From NCBI GenBank assembly GCA_944326325.1, contig CALVDQ010000004.1:1-64000 (forward strand): a stretch of DNA of 64,000 nt. Reading direction: 5' to 3'. The translations under genes and the position numbers were made by a program. This stretch comes from an uncultured Bacteroidales bacterium (GTDB taxonomy: Bacteria > Bacteroidota > Bacteroidia > Bacteroidales > UBA932). The notes beneath the pieces were generated by a model. That model saw only the letters and a program-made list of their open reading frames with translations, was not told the DNA's origin and ran no database searches. Position 1 is the first letter of the stretch. Each line of letters starts with the position of its first letter. Shown here one piece after another: positions 54,358 through 63,782 of the stretch.

Positions 54358-55416
54358 TTATTTTGTTATTTCTCCCCTGAGGTTTTTGTCCAGTTCGCGG
54401 CGCACGAAGCCGTTGTCCGTGGACGTGCCCATCAGGAAGAAGAGTTTCGCCAGGGCGCTCTCCGTCGTGCAGTCGTATCCGTCGAGGACACCGGCTTTCT
54501 TGAGCTTCTTTCCGGTGGCGTAAAGGTCCATGTCCACCGATCCTGCAAGGCACTGCGTCACGTTAAGGATGATCTTTCCCATGGCGATGCCTTCCCTGAT
54601 GAGGTCGATGAACCATTCCCGTGAGGGAGCGTTTCCCGAACCGTACGTCTCTATGATGACAGCCCTGGTCTCGGGTCCGCATATTATGTTCCTGACTACC
54701 TGGGGCGTGATTCCCGGGTGGATCTTGAGTATCGAGACCCTGGTGTCGAGTTCCTTGTGGAAAAGCGGCTTCCTGTTCCAGTCTGCCGGCTTGAGGATGT
54801 TCGCGGTATCGTACCAGATCCTGATGCCGGCTTCCGCAAGGTGAGGGAAGTTCTCGGACCGGAATGCCCGGAAATTCTCGGAATTTACTTTCCGGGTCCT
54901 GTTGCCTCTCATAAGTGAGTTCCCGAAGCAGATGCAGACCTCCGGGACAATCGCATGGCCTTCGCTGTCTTTCGCGGCGGCTATCTCGACAGAGGATACG
55001 AGGTTTTCCTTCCCGTCGGTCCGGGGGACCCCTATCGGCAGCTGGCTTCCGGTGAATATTACCGGCTTGGTAAGACCTTCGGTCATGAAGCTGAGTGCGG
55101 AGGCGGAATAGGCCATGGTGTCGGTCCCGTGCAGTATGACGAATCCGTCATAGCTGTCGTAGTTGTCTTCTATGACCTCCACAAGTTTCTGCCACAGCCC
55201 GGGTTCCACATCCGCCGAGTCTATGATATGGTCGAATGTGCAGGAGTCTATGCGGCAGGCGAATTTGCCGAGTTCGGGGACCTCCTCGAGAATCTGGGAG
55301 AAGTCGAACGGTTTCAGCGTCTGCTCTTCCGGGTCGATCTTCATGCCTATGGTGCCGCCCGTGTAGATCAGAAGTATGGATGATTTTCCTGTATTGGGAT
55401 CTGGAGTGTATTTCAT
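54358..55416 (-). CDS. ansA: Type I L-asparaginase
   Basis: A 352-aa cytoplasmic asparaginase. IYTGGTIGM holds the first catalytic Thr and HGTDTMAYSASALSFM the second Thr-Asp pair. No signal peptide, as in type I enzymes. Downstream of tatD by 15 bases on the same strand. Confidence 0.95.
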   Translation of the reverse strand: MKYTPDPNTGKSSILLIYTGGTIGMKIDPEEQTLKPFDFSQILEEVPELGKFACRIDSCTFDHIIDSADVEPGLWQKLVEVIEDNYDSYDGFVILHGTDTMAYSASALSFMTEGLTKPVIFTGSQLPIGVPRTDGKENLVSSVEIAAAKDSEGHAIVPEVCICFGNSLMRGNRTRKVNSENFRAFRSENFPHLAEAGIRIWYDTANILKPADWNRKPLFHKELDTRVSILKIHPGITPQVVRNIICGPETRAVIIETYGSGNAPSREWFIDLIREGIAMGKIILNVTQCLAGSVDMDLYATGKKLKKAGVLDGYDCTTESALAKLFFLMGTSTDNGFVRRELDKNLRGEITK

Positions 55417-55431
55417 GGGGTAATGGTTGTG

Positions 55432-56199
55432 TCAGATACTGAACAGCCGTTCCGCGTTGCCGGATGTCACGCTGGCGACTTCTTCTATGTCGATTCCTTT
55501 CTGGACCGCTATCTTTTCCGCTATCAGGGGGATGTAGGAGCTTTCGTTCCTTTCTCCGCGGTGCGGTACCGGGGTAAGGTATGGAGAATCGGTCTCCAGA
55601 AGTATTCTGTCGAGCGGGATCTGCCGGACGGTCTCGGCTATGGAGGCTTTCCTGAATGTAACGACCCCTCCTATGCCGACATACCAGTCCCCGTATCCGG
55701 AGAGTCTCCTGTACGTCTCTATGCTCCCGCTGAAAGCATGGAACACTCCGACAGGGGAGAGATGCCTGCACCGTTCCAGAACTTTGAATACCGCCTCGGT
55801 GGCGTCTCTGGAATGGACTATGACAGGAAGGCCTTTCCTGCAGGCCAGCCGGATCTGGCGTTCGAAAGCCTTCTCCTGCTCGTCAGCGAATTCTCTGGAC
55901 CAATAGAAATCGAGACCTGTCTCGCCTATGGCCTGGATCTTCTCTTCCGTCATGCTTTCCATTTCCTCGATTTCCTCTTCCCAGCCCGGCCCGACAGAGG
56001 TGGGGTGCAACCCGAGGCAGGGGAACAGCGTACCTCTGAATCTGTCTGCGAGAGTGAACATGGCTTTTCTCGAGGACCTGTCGATGTCCGGCAATATCAT
56101 CTTGGTCACACCGGCCCGGACGGCCCTTCCTACAGCCTCGTCTGCATCTCCTGCGAACTGTTCGTCATAGAGATGCGTGTGCGTGTCGATAAAATACAT
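55432..56199 (-). CDS. tatD: TatD-family metal-dependent DNase
   Basis: A 255-aa TIM-barrel hydrolase. FIDTHTHLYDE holds the first metal pair, AIGETGLDFYWS the Glu, PVIVHSRDA and GVFHAFSG the metal His, and LLETDSPYLTPVPHRG the catalytic Asp. TatD trims DNA 3' ends and damaged DNA. Starts from the palindromic-spacer promoter; co-transcribed with ansA. Confidence 0.94.
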   Translation of the reverse strand: MYFIDTHTHLYDEQFAGDADEAVGRAVRAGVTKMILPDIDRSSRKAMFTLADRFRGTLFPCLGLHPTSVGPGWEEEIEEMESMTEEKIQAIGETGLDFYWSREFADEQEKAFERQIRLACRKGLPVIVHSRDATEAVFKVLERCRHLSPVGVFHAFSGSIETYRRLSGYGDWYVGIGGVVTFRKASIAETVRQIPLDRILLETDSPYLTPVPHRGERNESSYIPLIAEKIAVQKGIDIEEVASVTSGNAERLFSI

Positions 56200-56218
56200 T
56201 TCAAAATCAAATGTCCTG

Positions 56219-56251
56219 CAAAATTACGAATCTGTTTTGAAATTTTTCAAA
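56219..56251 (-). promoter_or_regulatory. Promoter of tatD-ansA with palindromic spacer
   Basis: TTTG (56248-56251), 21 bases, TAATTTTG (56219-56226). Spacer contains AAAATTTCAAAACAGATTCG. Confidence 0.8.
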
Positions 56252-56258
56252 AATTCTT

Positions 56259-57425
56259 TTATTGATTCCTCTGCCTGACGATGGAGCATCTCTGCATAAG
56301 GTCGGTACGGATGAATCCGTCGTTTTCCAGAAGGCCGGCAATCTCCGCTACGGTACTGTAGGGGAGTCCCGTCGCTTCCGTAATCTCCTGCAGGGAGATA
56401 CCCCTCTTTTTCTTGATGATAAGGAGGATGCGCGCGATATCCTCCACCTTGTCCCCGGACATTGTCTTCCGGTAGCGGCAGGCAGCCTCCTTTCCCGGAT
56501 CGCTGTCTTCACGTCTGAAGACATAGCCGAGGCTTTCCACGAGATCCTTTTCGGATATGACCGGAATGGCTGTTCCGGAACGTAGCAGGTAGTTGCATCC
56601 TTCCGAAAGCGGCTCTCCGGCCCTGCCTGGCAGCGCATAGACGTCCCTGTCGTAGGAGAAAGCCTGCCTTACAGTGATCATGCCCCCTCCCCTGAGTCTC
56701 GACTCGATGAGGATGGTCGCCTTGCCGAGGCCGGCGATGATCCTGTTTCTCCGGATGAAATTCAACGGGATGGCCCCTGTATGCAGCGGATAGTCAGAAA
56801 TCAAGGCCGAACCGGGTTTGCCGGCGATGGCTTTCGCATATTGTCTGTGTCCGGACGGATAAACCATATCTGCCCCGGTGGCCATTACAGCGATGGTGTC
56901 CAGGCCGTTCTCGAGAGCGGCAAGGTGGGCGGTGATGTCGGTCCCGTATGCAAGCCCGCTGACAATCACAGGCCTGCTGCCGGACCTTGCCAGCGCCTCG
57001 ACTATCCTGATGCACCATTCCTTGCCGTACTCTGAAACGGCCCTCGTCCCTACGATGGAAACGAAATCGCGCTTTCCGGCAAGGCTTTTCTCAGGAGCTG
57101 CGCCCTTTATGTAGATACCTGCCGGTGCATCTTCGCATTCCATGAGCAGCTCCGGGTATTCCGCCTCCCCTCTGCCGGTGAAGTATATGCCTTCCCGTGC
57201 GGCTTCTTCAAGTTCTTTTTCCGCCTGTTCCAGCGCCCTGCCGTTTATCGCACCGGAATATTTCGGATACGCTCCAAGTATTTTCCCGAGATCTTCCTTC
57301 CCGAGGCTGAATACGGCCCTTGCCGATCCCAGGCTGTCAATAAGGGCTGTAGCTATCCTGGGTTCATACCCGAAGATCATGTTCAGGGCGCAAAGGCAGA
57401 TCTTCTCCTCGTCAAGATTTCCCAT
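56259..57425 (-). CDS. dprA: DNA processing protein DprA
   Basis: About 388 aa. The ATG at 57425 gives MGNLDEEKICLCALNMIFG; an upstream in-frame TTG (57458) lies inside a perfect palindrome and is not preferred. An N-terminal SAM-like domain is followed by the Rossmann core: VSIVGTRAVSEYG, VIVSGLAYGTDITAHLAALE, PLNFIRRNRIIAGLG. A winged-helix C-terminus (about 320-388) completes the usual layout. It loads RecA on incoming single-stranded DNA during transformation, and is conserved even in bacteria not known to be competent. Confidence 0.94.
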   Translation of the reverse strand: MGNLDEEKICLCALNMIFGYEPRIATALIDSLGSARAVFSLGKEDLGKILGAYPKYSGAINGRALEQAEKELEEAAREGIYFTGRGEAEYPELLMECEDAPAGIYIKGAAPEKSLAGKRDFVSIVGTRAVSEYGKEWCIRIVEALARSGSRPVIVSGLAYGTDITAHLAALENGLDTIAVMATGADMVYPSGHRQYAKAIAGKPGSALISDYPLHTGAIPLNFIRRNRIIAGLGKATILIESRLRGGGMITVRQAFSYDRDVYALPGRAGEPLSEGCNYLLRSGTAIPVISEKDLVESLGYVFRREDSDPGKEAACRYRKTMSGDKVEDIARILLIIKKKRGISLQEITEATGLPYSTVAEIAGLLENDGFIRTDLMQRCSIVRQRNQ

Positions 57426-57444
57426 TTTTGCCCCTAATTTATTC

Positions 57445-57458
57445 TTGTCCCGGGACAA
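57445..57458. promoter_or_regulatory. Perfect 14-bp palindrome before dprA
   Basis: TTGTCCCGGGACAA with no spacer, 19 bases upstream of the dprA start, in a gap rich in A/G runs. Position fits an operator but no promoter box of the usual type was found beside it. Confidence 0.4.
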
Positions 57459-57548
57459 AAAAAGACAGAAAGAGAAAAATCTTTCCGCCTTTTTCTTTTT
57501 TGCAGTGTTTTTTCTTTTTTTGTAACCTGAAATTCCGGGATACCCTTA

Positions 57549-58598
57549 TTATATTATAAGGAGCGCATCCCCGTAAGGCCCGAACCTGTAGTCTTCTTTC
57601 AGTGCAGTGGCGTATGCCTTCATCACATTCTCGTATTCGCCGAATGCGGCCACCGCCATCAGCATCGTGGAGCCTGGTATATGGAAGTTCGATACTATCG
57701 CATCCGGGATGGAGAATCTGTAGGGCGGGAAGATGAACTTGTTGGTCCACCCGTCGTACGGGTTCACTTCATCGTAGGATGTTACGTAAGTTTCCAGGGC
57801 CCTCATTACCGTTACGCCCACAGCAAGTACCTTGTTCCTGGCCCTCTTGGTCTGGTTTATGATGTCCGCGGTCTCTTCTGATATGATTACCCTCTCGGAA
57901 TCCATCTTGTGCTTGGACAGGTCTTCCACGTCGACGGAGCGGAAGTGTCCTATCCCCATGTGGAGGGTGATGAACGCTTTATTTATATCCTTAAGGATCA
58001 TTCTGTTGAACAGTTCCCGGCTGAAATGCAGGCCGGCGGCCGGAGCCGCTACTGCTCCTTCGTTCCTGGCGAAGATGGTCTGGTAGTTTTCGGCGTCTTC
58101 GGGAAGGACCTTGTCCCTTACGAATTTCGGCAGCGGAGTCTCTCCGAGGGAGTAGAGCGTCTGCTTGAAGTCCTCATAAGAACCGTCGTACAGGAACCGG
58201 AGGGTGCGTCCCCGGGATGTGGTATTGTCAATTACTTCTGCAACAAGACTTTCATCTTCTCCGAAATACAGTTTGTTCCCGATCCTTATCTTCCTTGCCG
58301 GGTCAACTATGACATCCCACAGCCTCTGTTCCCTGTTCAGCTCCCGCAGAAGGAACACCTCGATTTCCGCCTTGGTCTTTTCCTTGTTCCCGTAAAGTCT
58401 CGCAGGGAATACTTTCGTGTCATTCAGAATGAAGGTGTCGCCTTTTCCGAAATAATCTATGATGTTCTTGAAAAGTCTGTGTTCAATTTCTCCGGTCTTT
58501 TTGTGCAGGACCATCAGTTTGCATTCGTCTCTCCATCTCGGAGGTTCCTGCGCAATTTTTTCTTTGGGGAGGTTGAATTGAAATTGTGAGAGTTTCAT
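57549..58598 (-). CDS. queA: tRNA ribosyltransferase-isomerase QueA
   Basis: A 349-aa enzyme that transfers the ribose of SAM to 7-aminomethyl-deazaguanine in tRNA, forming epoxyqueuosine. N-terminal [18 protein letters not shown] and RDECKLMVL, then [10 protein letters not shown], and [17 protein letters not shown] in the core; [14 protein letters not shown] near the C-terminus. Length is typical. Confidence 0.96.
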   Translation of the reverse strand: MKLSQFQFNLPKEKIAQEPPRWRDECKLMVLHKKTGEIEHRLFKNIIDYFGKGDTFILNDTKVFPARLYGNKEKTKAEIEVFLLRELNREQRLWDVIVDPARKIRIGNKLYFGEDESLVAEVIDNTTSRGRTLRFLYDGSYEDFKQTLYSLGETPLPKFVRDKVLPEDAENYQTIFARNEGAVAAPAAGLHFSRELFNRMILKDINKAFITLHMGIGHFRSVDVEDLSKHKMDSERVIISEETADIINQTKRARNKVLAVGVTVMRALETYVTSYDEVNPYDGWTNKFIFPPYRFSIPDAIVSNFHIPGSTMLMAVAAFGEYENVMKAYATALKEDYRFGPYGDALLII

Positions 58599-58715
58599 TT
58601 CCTTATATCGAAAAAATCTGTTATATTTACAAAATTTTAAAATCTCGCGACATTAATTTATACGATTTTTTCTGAAATTTGTTTCAAAAACTGTCCGGAA
58701 AATTCATTCTCTTTG

Positions 58716-59330
58716 TCAGACACCTTTTTCCTTGAAGACCTCGAGGATGGAAGGGTAGGTCCTGTTAAGGAAATTCGGCAGGCTTGATTTCGCGACCCAG
58801 GCCGCTTTCGATATGTCTTCTTCTTTCTGTGGAACAAGGTCTGTAGGGGCAGTGTAAAGCATATCGAACCACCATGTATGCTTCAGGTGCCATATCCCGT
58901 CCCTTTTATAGCAGTGGTCCGTGATGCAGATAAGATCCCCCATGCTCAGTTCCTTGACGCCGGTCTCTTCCCGGACTTCCCTCAGGGCTGTGATCCGGAT
59001 GTCTTCGCCTTCCTCGCGGTGGCCTTTCGGCAGGTCCCACAGTCCGTTCCTGTTAATCAGGAGGAAGTCGCCCCTTCTGTTCGATACGAGTCCGCCGCCG
59101 GCATCCACCTCCTTGAATTCGGAACATATCCTGCGGTACATTCCTTCTGTGTCATCGGTGGGAATGTATATCCTGCCCAGGGTGTCCGAAATCTCGAACA
59201 TTCTTACAAGGCTGTGTGTGTTGCCGGTCCTTCCGTCCGGGCAGAACTGTACCGCATTCGGGTCGGTAAGGGCCTGCTCGTAAGGAGGACAGATGATTAT
59301 ACATCTCTTTTCGAAATATATCTTATGCAT
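58716..59330 (-). CDS. NUDIX hydrolase
   Basis: About 204 aa. The ATG at 59330 is preferred over 59372 because a TATATTTG -7 box lies at 59370-59377. The Nudix box GHREEGEDIRITALREVREE (then TGV) matches Gx5Ex7REUxEExGU exactly. The N-terminal 65 residues form a separate small domain (MHKIYFEKRCIIICPP). Substrate unknown; likely a nucleotide diphosphate. Divergent from pyrE. Confidence 0.9.
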   Translation of the reverse strand: MHKIYFEKRCIIICPPYEQALTDPNAVQFCPDGRTGNTHSLVRMFEISDTLGRIYIPTDDTEGMYRRICSEFKEVDAGGGLVSNRRGDFLLINRNGLWDLPKGHREEGEDIRITALREVREETGVKELSMGDLICITDHCYKRDGIWHLKHTWWFDMLYTAPTDLVPQKEEDISKAAWVAKSSLPNFLNRTYPSILEVFKEKGV

Positions 59331-59348
59331 ATTGTCCGTTAAAATTAC

Positions 59349-59356
59349 TATCTTTG
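59349..59356 (+). promoter_or_regulatory. -7 box of pyrE
   Basis: TATCTTTG, 45 bases before the pyrE start. It lies downstream of the NUDIX -7 box (59370-59377, minus), so the two promoters face each other and overlap, and may interfere. Confidence 0.55.
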
Positions 59357-59369
59357 TCGAATGTGTATG

Positions 59370-59377
59370 CAAATATA
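59370..59377 (-). promoter_or_regulatory. -7 box of the NUDIX gene
   Basis: TATATTTG on the minus strand. Transcription start near 59363 leaves a 30-nt leader and excludes the upstream ATG at 59372. Confidence 0.55.
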
Positions 59378-59401
59378 GGATATAGAAACAAAATATTGAT
59401 T

Positions 59402-60040
59402 ATGGAATCGAAGGAGATATCTGTAGCCAAGTCGCTGCTTGACATAAAGGCGGTGCTTCTGAGCCCGGAGAAGCCGTTCACGTGGGCTTCAGGCTGGCTT
59501 TCACCAATCTATTGTGACAACAGGAGGATACTTTCCTATCCTGATATACGGGAGAACGTGTGCCGGCTCATGGCCGACATCATCAGGGAGAAGTACCCGC
59601 AGGTGGAGGTGATCGCCGGAGTCGCCACCGGGGCCATAGCACATGGTATGCTGATCGCCTATTTCCTAGGCAAGCCGTTCGTGTATGTCCGTCCTAAGCC
59701 GAAGGACCACGGTACCGGCTCCCAGATCGAAGGCATTGTGGAGAAAGGTGCCAAGGTGGTTGTCGTAGAAGACCTTATATCCACAGGGAAGAGCAGCCTG
59801 GCTGCTGTCGACGCCTTGAACAAGGCTTCGGCGGAAGTCCTCGGGATGGTAGCCATTTTCTCCTACAATTTCAACCAGGCAAGGCGGGCTTTCGAGGTGG
59901 CCGATGTGGAACTGACCACTCTGACCAACTACGATGCCCTCATCGATGTGGCCTGCGATACGGGTTATATCAAGGATTCGGATCTGGAATGTCTCAGGGA
60001 ATGGAGGTTCTCTCCTTCCACATGGGGTAAAAAGGAATAG
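59402..60040 (+). CDS. pyrE: Orotate phosphoribosyltransferase
   Basis: A 212-aa enzyme of pyrimidine synthesis joining orotate and PRPP to give OMP. The PRPP site VVVVEDLISTGKSSLAAVDAL is intact, with FTWASGWLSPIYCDNR at the N-terminus and YVRPKPKDHGTGSQIEG in the mobile loop. The start at 59402 lies just after the promoter; an earlier Met at 59354 falls inside it. Confidence 0.96.
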   Translation: MESKEISVAKSLLDIKAVLLSPEKPFTWASGWLSPIYCDNRRILSYPDIRENVCRLMADIIREKYPQVEVIAGVATGAIAHGMLIAYFLGKPFVYVRPKPKDHGTGSQIEGIVEKGAKVVVVEDLISTGKSSLAAVDALNKASAEVLGMVAIFSYNFNQARRAFEVADVELTTLTNYDALIDVACDTGYIKDSDLECLREWRFSPSTWGKKE

Positions 60041-60042
60041 CC

Positions 60043-60495
60043 ATGGCTACCGAGATCAGGAGCAGGAATGCGATTGTGTCGAGACAGCCGTACGAGCTGT
60101 ACATGGCCTTTGTGGATATGCGTAATTTCCTCCAGTTCCTTCCGGAGGACAAGAAACAGGGGGTGACGGCTGACTATGATTCCATAAAAGGTACTGTACA
60201 GGGGTTCAATGTAGGCGTGCGTGTGGCGGAAAGGATTCCGTATTCGCGGATCGATTTCAAGGATGACGGGGCACCTTTCCAGTTTGGCGTCTCGATGTTT
60301 TTCGATCCGGCGGCCGAGGCCGGGAAGACAGATTTCCACATAGAATTTACCGCAGAGCTGAACTTCATGATGAAGATGCTTCTCGGTTCCAAACTGAAGG
60401 AAGCCCTGGACAAGATGGTGACAGCCCTTGCCGACGCTTCCGAAGGGAAGATGCCGGAAGGCTTTGACCCGTCCAGGTATGGTTTCGGCAAATGA
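60043..60495 (+). CDS. SRPBCC-fold protein
   Basis: A 150-aa protein with the START/polyketide-cyclase fold (hydrophobic cavity), e.g. SRQPYELYMAFVDMRNFLQFLP and FHIEFTAELNFMMKMLLG. The ligand is unknown. It begins 2 bases after pyrE and overlaps the methyltransferase gene by 17 bases, so it is in the same transcript. Confidence 0.8.
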   Translation: MATEIRSRNAIVSRQPYELYMAFVDMRNFLQFLPEDKKQGVTADYDSIKGTVQGFNVGVRVAERIPYSRIDFKDDGAPFQFGVSMFFDPAAEAGKTDFHIEFTAELNFMMKMLLGSKLKEALDKMVTALADASEGKMPEGFDPSRYGFGK

Positions 60496-61843
60496 CGTAT
60501 TCGTCCGGTATCTGGCCGAAGCCTTGGGGGCCGGGAGGGTGCCGGCAGTGCTTGAGGCCCTGGACAGGGCCCCGTCCGTGTCGGTGAGGCTGAACCCGTA
60601 CAAGAAACGTACGGACTTTCCCGGAAGCCGTCCTGTCCCGTGGTCTGAATATGGCATGATGCTGCCCGGCAGGCCGGTATTCACCCTCGACCCGTTCTTT
60701 CATGGAGGGTGTTACTATGTTCAGGATTCTTCATCCATGTTCGTAGGATATATGCTGAGGCAGGTCCTGAAGAGCATGTCTCTGCCTGCGCCTCTTAGGG
60801 TTCTGGATCTGTGTGCCTCTCCGGGAGGGAAGACGACTGATGCCTGCGCCTCCCTGAGGGCGGTCTGCGGGGATGACTTCATTCTTGTCTCCAACGAGGC
60901 CATAAGGTCCAGGGTAGCCGCACTTGCCGTGAACGCGGCCATGTGGGGAGATCCTGCCGTGACTGTGACAAATGCGGATCCTGCCGGATTCGGGTCCGGC
61001 CTTGAAGGCTTTTTCGATGTTATACTGGCCGATGTCCCGTGTTCCGGAGAAGGTATGTTCCGGAAAGATGCCGAGGCTGTGTCGCAGTGGTCTGCGGAGA
61101 ATGTCGCCCATTGTGCCGCAAGGCAGAGGAGAATTCTTTCCGATGTCTGGCCATCTCTGGCCGGGGGCGGGGTGCTCATATATTCCACGTGCACGTTCAA
61201 TGTATATGAGAATGACAGGAACGTGGCCTGGGCGGCCGGGAATCTTGGGGCGGAGGTCCTTTACCCGGTCGGGGCGGAGGTTCCGGCAGGAGTGATCCCT
61301 ACAGAATACGGTTTCAGCCTTGTGCCCGGATATGTGGAAGGCGAGGGCCAGTATTGCGCCGTGCTGAGAAAGACATCTCCACAGGACAGGAAGGTCGCGG
61401 GCAGGACAAGACCCGGAAAGAAGGACAGCCGCTGCCTGTACGTGGAGAACCTGTTCGACATTCCTGTAAGGCCGGTCGTCAGAGGTGATTTTGTCAAGGC
61501 TGTGCCAGAGAACATTGCGGATGACGCGGCTTGTGTAGGGGAGAGGGTCCGGGTGATATCTTCCGGCTGTGCGGCCGGGAGCTATAAAGGGAGGGATTTT
61601 GTCCCTGATGCAGACCTGGCCCTGGACATCTGTCTGAATAAGGATGCTTTCCCGAGGGCCGAGGTCGACAGGAGGACAGCCCTTGCATTCCTGCATCGGG
61701 ACGCCATCGTGCTTGGGAATATGGAAAAGGGTTATGTGCTGATATGCCATGAAGGAGTGCCGCTCGGGTTCGTAAAGAATCTCGGGAACAGGTGCAACAG
61801 CCTCTATCCAATGGAACGGCGTATCAGAATGGATATAGACTGA
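60479..61843 (+). CDS. NOL1/NOP2/Sun (RsmF-like) rRNA cytosine methyltransferase
   Basis: About 454 aa from the ATG at 60479, inside the end of the SRPBCC gene. SAM site VLDLCASPGGKTTDACASL, DVPCSGEGMFRKD with the first Cys and YSTCTFNVYEND with the catalytic Cys. A C-terminal PUA-like region (about 300-454) matches RsmF, which makes m5C in 16S rRNA. The frame is open further upstream but that would enlarge the overlap. Confidence 0.92.
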   Translation: MVSANDVFVRYLAEALGAGRVPAVLEALDRAPSVSVRLNPYKKRTDFPGSRPVPWSEYGMMLPGRPVFTLDPFFHGGCYYVQDSSSMFVGYMLRQVLKSMSLPAPLRVLDLCASPGGKTTDACASLRAVCGDDFILVSNEAIRSRVAALAVNAAMWGDPAVTVTNADPAGFGSGLEGFFDVILADVPCSGEGMFRKDAEAVSQWSAENVAHCAARQRRILSDVWPSLAGGGVLIYSTCTFNVYENDRNVAWAAGNLGAEVLYPVGAEVPAGVIPTEYGFSLVPGYVEGEGQYCAVLRKTSPQDRKVAGRTRPGKKDSRCLYVENLFDIPVRPVVRGDFVKAVPENIADDAACVGERVRVISSGCAAGSYKGRDFVPDADLALDICLNKDAFPRAEVDRRTALAFLHRDAIVLGNMEKGYVLICHEGVPLGFVKNLGNRCNSLYPMERRIRMDID

Positions 61844-61863
61844 TGATTAATATAATAGACTGT

Positions 61864-62802
61864 ATGGACTTGAAGAAAATGCTATTGGCGCTGCTGGTGT
61901 CTGCAACCGTGCTCCCGGCGGCCGCCCAGACCAGGGAGGAGCTGTCTGAAACGTATTCCGGCAGATATGACCTCGTGGTTTCAAAGCTCGGCTATGCCGG
62001 TGTCGGGGTGGAGACAATCCTGAACCAGTGGGAGCAGGTGGATTCCACGAATGTCAAGATGCTGACAGCAAAGTTCAATTACTACTTCACTAAGGCACAG
62101 TCGAATTCCGTTGTCGTAAAACCGCAGAAAAAATACCTCGGGGCGGATCCTGTGCTTACACTGAAGGATTCTACCGGAACGGATGTCCATTATTTCCAGG
62201 AGGTCATCTACGATGACGCCCTGTTTTCGGAAGCGATGCGCTATCTTGACAAGGCCATAGCCGAGGTGCCGCTCAGGATAGACCTGAGGTTCACGAAGGT
62301 CACCGCCCTGATGTCCTACGAAAAGGACAGTCCGGACATGGCCCTGTCCTATCTGCTCGGCCTTGCAGACAAGGAGGCCGCCGAACACTGCAAGTGGGAA
62401 TATCCCGGATACGAACTCGGGGAGGACTTTTTCAGGCAGTCCATGCAGGAGTATTGCGCCGCTTTCTATACGCTTGGCACTCCGTCATCCTATGAGGCTT
62501 TCAGAACCCTGTCCGAGCGCATGCTGATAATTTATCCCAAGGACCCGGCTTTCATCACGAACATGGGGACATACGAGTTCATAGTCGCAAAAGACTATGC
62601 AAAGGCCTTGAAATATTACAGGAAAGCCTTGAAAATCGCTCCGGATGACTACTCTGCTTTGAAAAACTGTGTGCTTCTGGCCCGTCAGCAGAAAAACGGG
62701 AAGCTCGAGAGAAAGTACCTGGAACAGTTCGTGAAGGTTGCCCCGGAGAATGAAAGGCAGGCTGCCGAGGCGCGTCTCAAATTCCTTTGCGGAGAGAATT
62801 AG
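61864..62802 (+). CDS. Secreted TPR-containing protein
   Basis: About 312 aa. MDLKKMLLALLVSATVLPAA followed by AAQ is a signal peptide, so the ATG at 61864 is favoured. An ATG at 61843 overlapping the previous stop is possible. The C-terminal half (about 215-300) has two to three TPR-like units, e.g. YAKALKYYRKALKIAPDDYSALKN. The N-terminal region is of unknown fold. Its 3' end overlaps the convergent transporter by 26 bases. Confidence 0.72.
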   Translation: MDLKKMLLALLVSATVLPAAAQTREELSETYSGRYDLVVSKLGYAGVGVETILNQWEQVDSTNVKMLTAKFNYYFTKAQSNSVVVKPQKKYLGADPVLTLKDSTGTDVHYFQEVIYDDALFSEAMRYLDKAIAEVPLRIDLRFTKVTALMSYEKDSPDMALSYLLGLADKEAAEHCKWEYPGYELGEDFFRQSMQEYCAAFYTLGTPSSYEAFRTLSERMLIIYPKDPAFITNMGTYEFIVAKDYAKALKYYRKALKIAPDDYSALKNCVLLARQQKNGKLERKYLEQFVKVAPENERQAAEARLKFLCGEN

Positions 62803-63760
62803 CCGACGGACGGGAGCCTTCTTCCCTGATCCTGGCCCGGTACAGCTGCCAGGAATTGAACAGATTGTGCCAGATACAGTAGAAGCCGCCGGCGACCGAA
62901 GTGACCGGTGTAAGGAAAGTGTATCCCATCCATATCGCGAATACGGTGTTCTTCTGTCCCAGGGCCTGGCCGGCCGTGATGGAGGCGCCGTACCTTTTCC
63001 CTATTTTCTTTCCTGCCCAGAACTGCAGGGCGCAGCACAGAAGAGACACTGCGGCAAGACCTGCCTGGTAGACGGCAGGGGTGGTGCTGTGCACTATGGA
63101 CCTTGTTGTCATGGCTATCGCAAGCATCAGCGACACTCCCCACAGATAGAAGGCGAGATCCTTGAACTTCAGCAGCCACGAGTGGAACCCGGGCATGAGA
63201 TACCGTACGATAAAGGCCAGAAGACATGGTGCGATCAGCAGCGGAAAGACCTTTGCCAGAATAAGTCCGGAAGCAGTGAAGAAGGAAATCCCTTCGGCAG
63301 GATGTACGAACGGGATGAAGACAGGTACGAGGACAGCAGTCGCCATATTTATGATAATCGTATAGGCTGTCAGGCCGGGCATGTCCCCTCCGAGTTTGCC
63401 GGTGACAACGGCAGCTGCCGTGGCGGTCGGGCAAATCAGGCACAGCATGGCTCCTTCTATCAGGATTTTGCCGTGGAAATCGGGAAGCGCCATCATCAGG
63501 AAGGCCAGAAGGATGAAGCCCAGAGACTGGAACAACAGCAGCCATACGTGCCATTTTCTGGGCCTGAGATCCCTGGGCTCGATATGACAGAAGGACAGGA
63601 AAAGCATCAGGAACAACAGCAGCGGCTGGATCACTCCGATGATTTTTTCAAGGAATGGGCCGGCCGGGGCCAGTGCCGGAATGTTGTCATATATCGCATA
63701 GGAGACAATGCCTGCGGCGATAGCCAGCGGCAATGTCCAGTTTTTCAGGAATTTCAACAT
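62777..63760 (-). CDS. BASS-type (bile acid:sodium symporter family) transporter
   Basis: A 327-aa inner-membrane protein with about nine helices. ICPTATAAAVVTGKLGGDMPG and ALGQKNTVFAIWMGYTF match the crossover regions of the family (the second with a polar Gln-Lys-Asn-Thr). It probably takes up an organic anion with sodium. Substrate unknown; bile acids are possible but not shown. Transcribed from a palindromic-spacer promoter. Confidence 0.82.
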   Translation of the reverse strand: MLKFLKNWTLPLAIAAGIVSYAIYDNIPALAPAGPFLEKIIGVIQPLLLFLMLFLSFCHIEPRDLRPRKWHVWLLLFQSLGFILLAFLMMALPDFHGKILIEGAMLCLICPTATAAAVVTGKLGGDMPGLTAYTIIINMATAVLVPVFIPFVHPAEGISFFTASGLILAKVFPLLIAPCLLAFIVRYLMPGFHSWLLKFKDLAFYLWGVSLMLAIAMTTRSIVHSTTPAVYQAGLAAVSLLCCALQFWAGKKIGKRYGASITAGQALGQKNTVFAIWMGYTFLTPVTSVAGGFYCIWHNLFNSWQLYRARIREEGSRPSANSLRKGI

Positions 63761-63782
63761 GATATCGTCATTTTCCGGGGTG

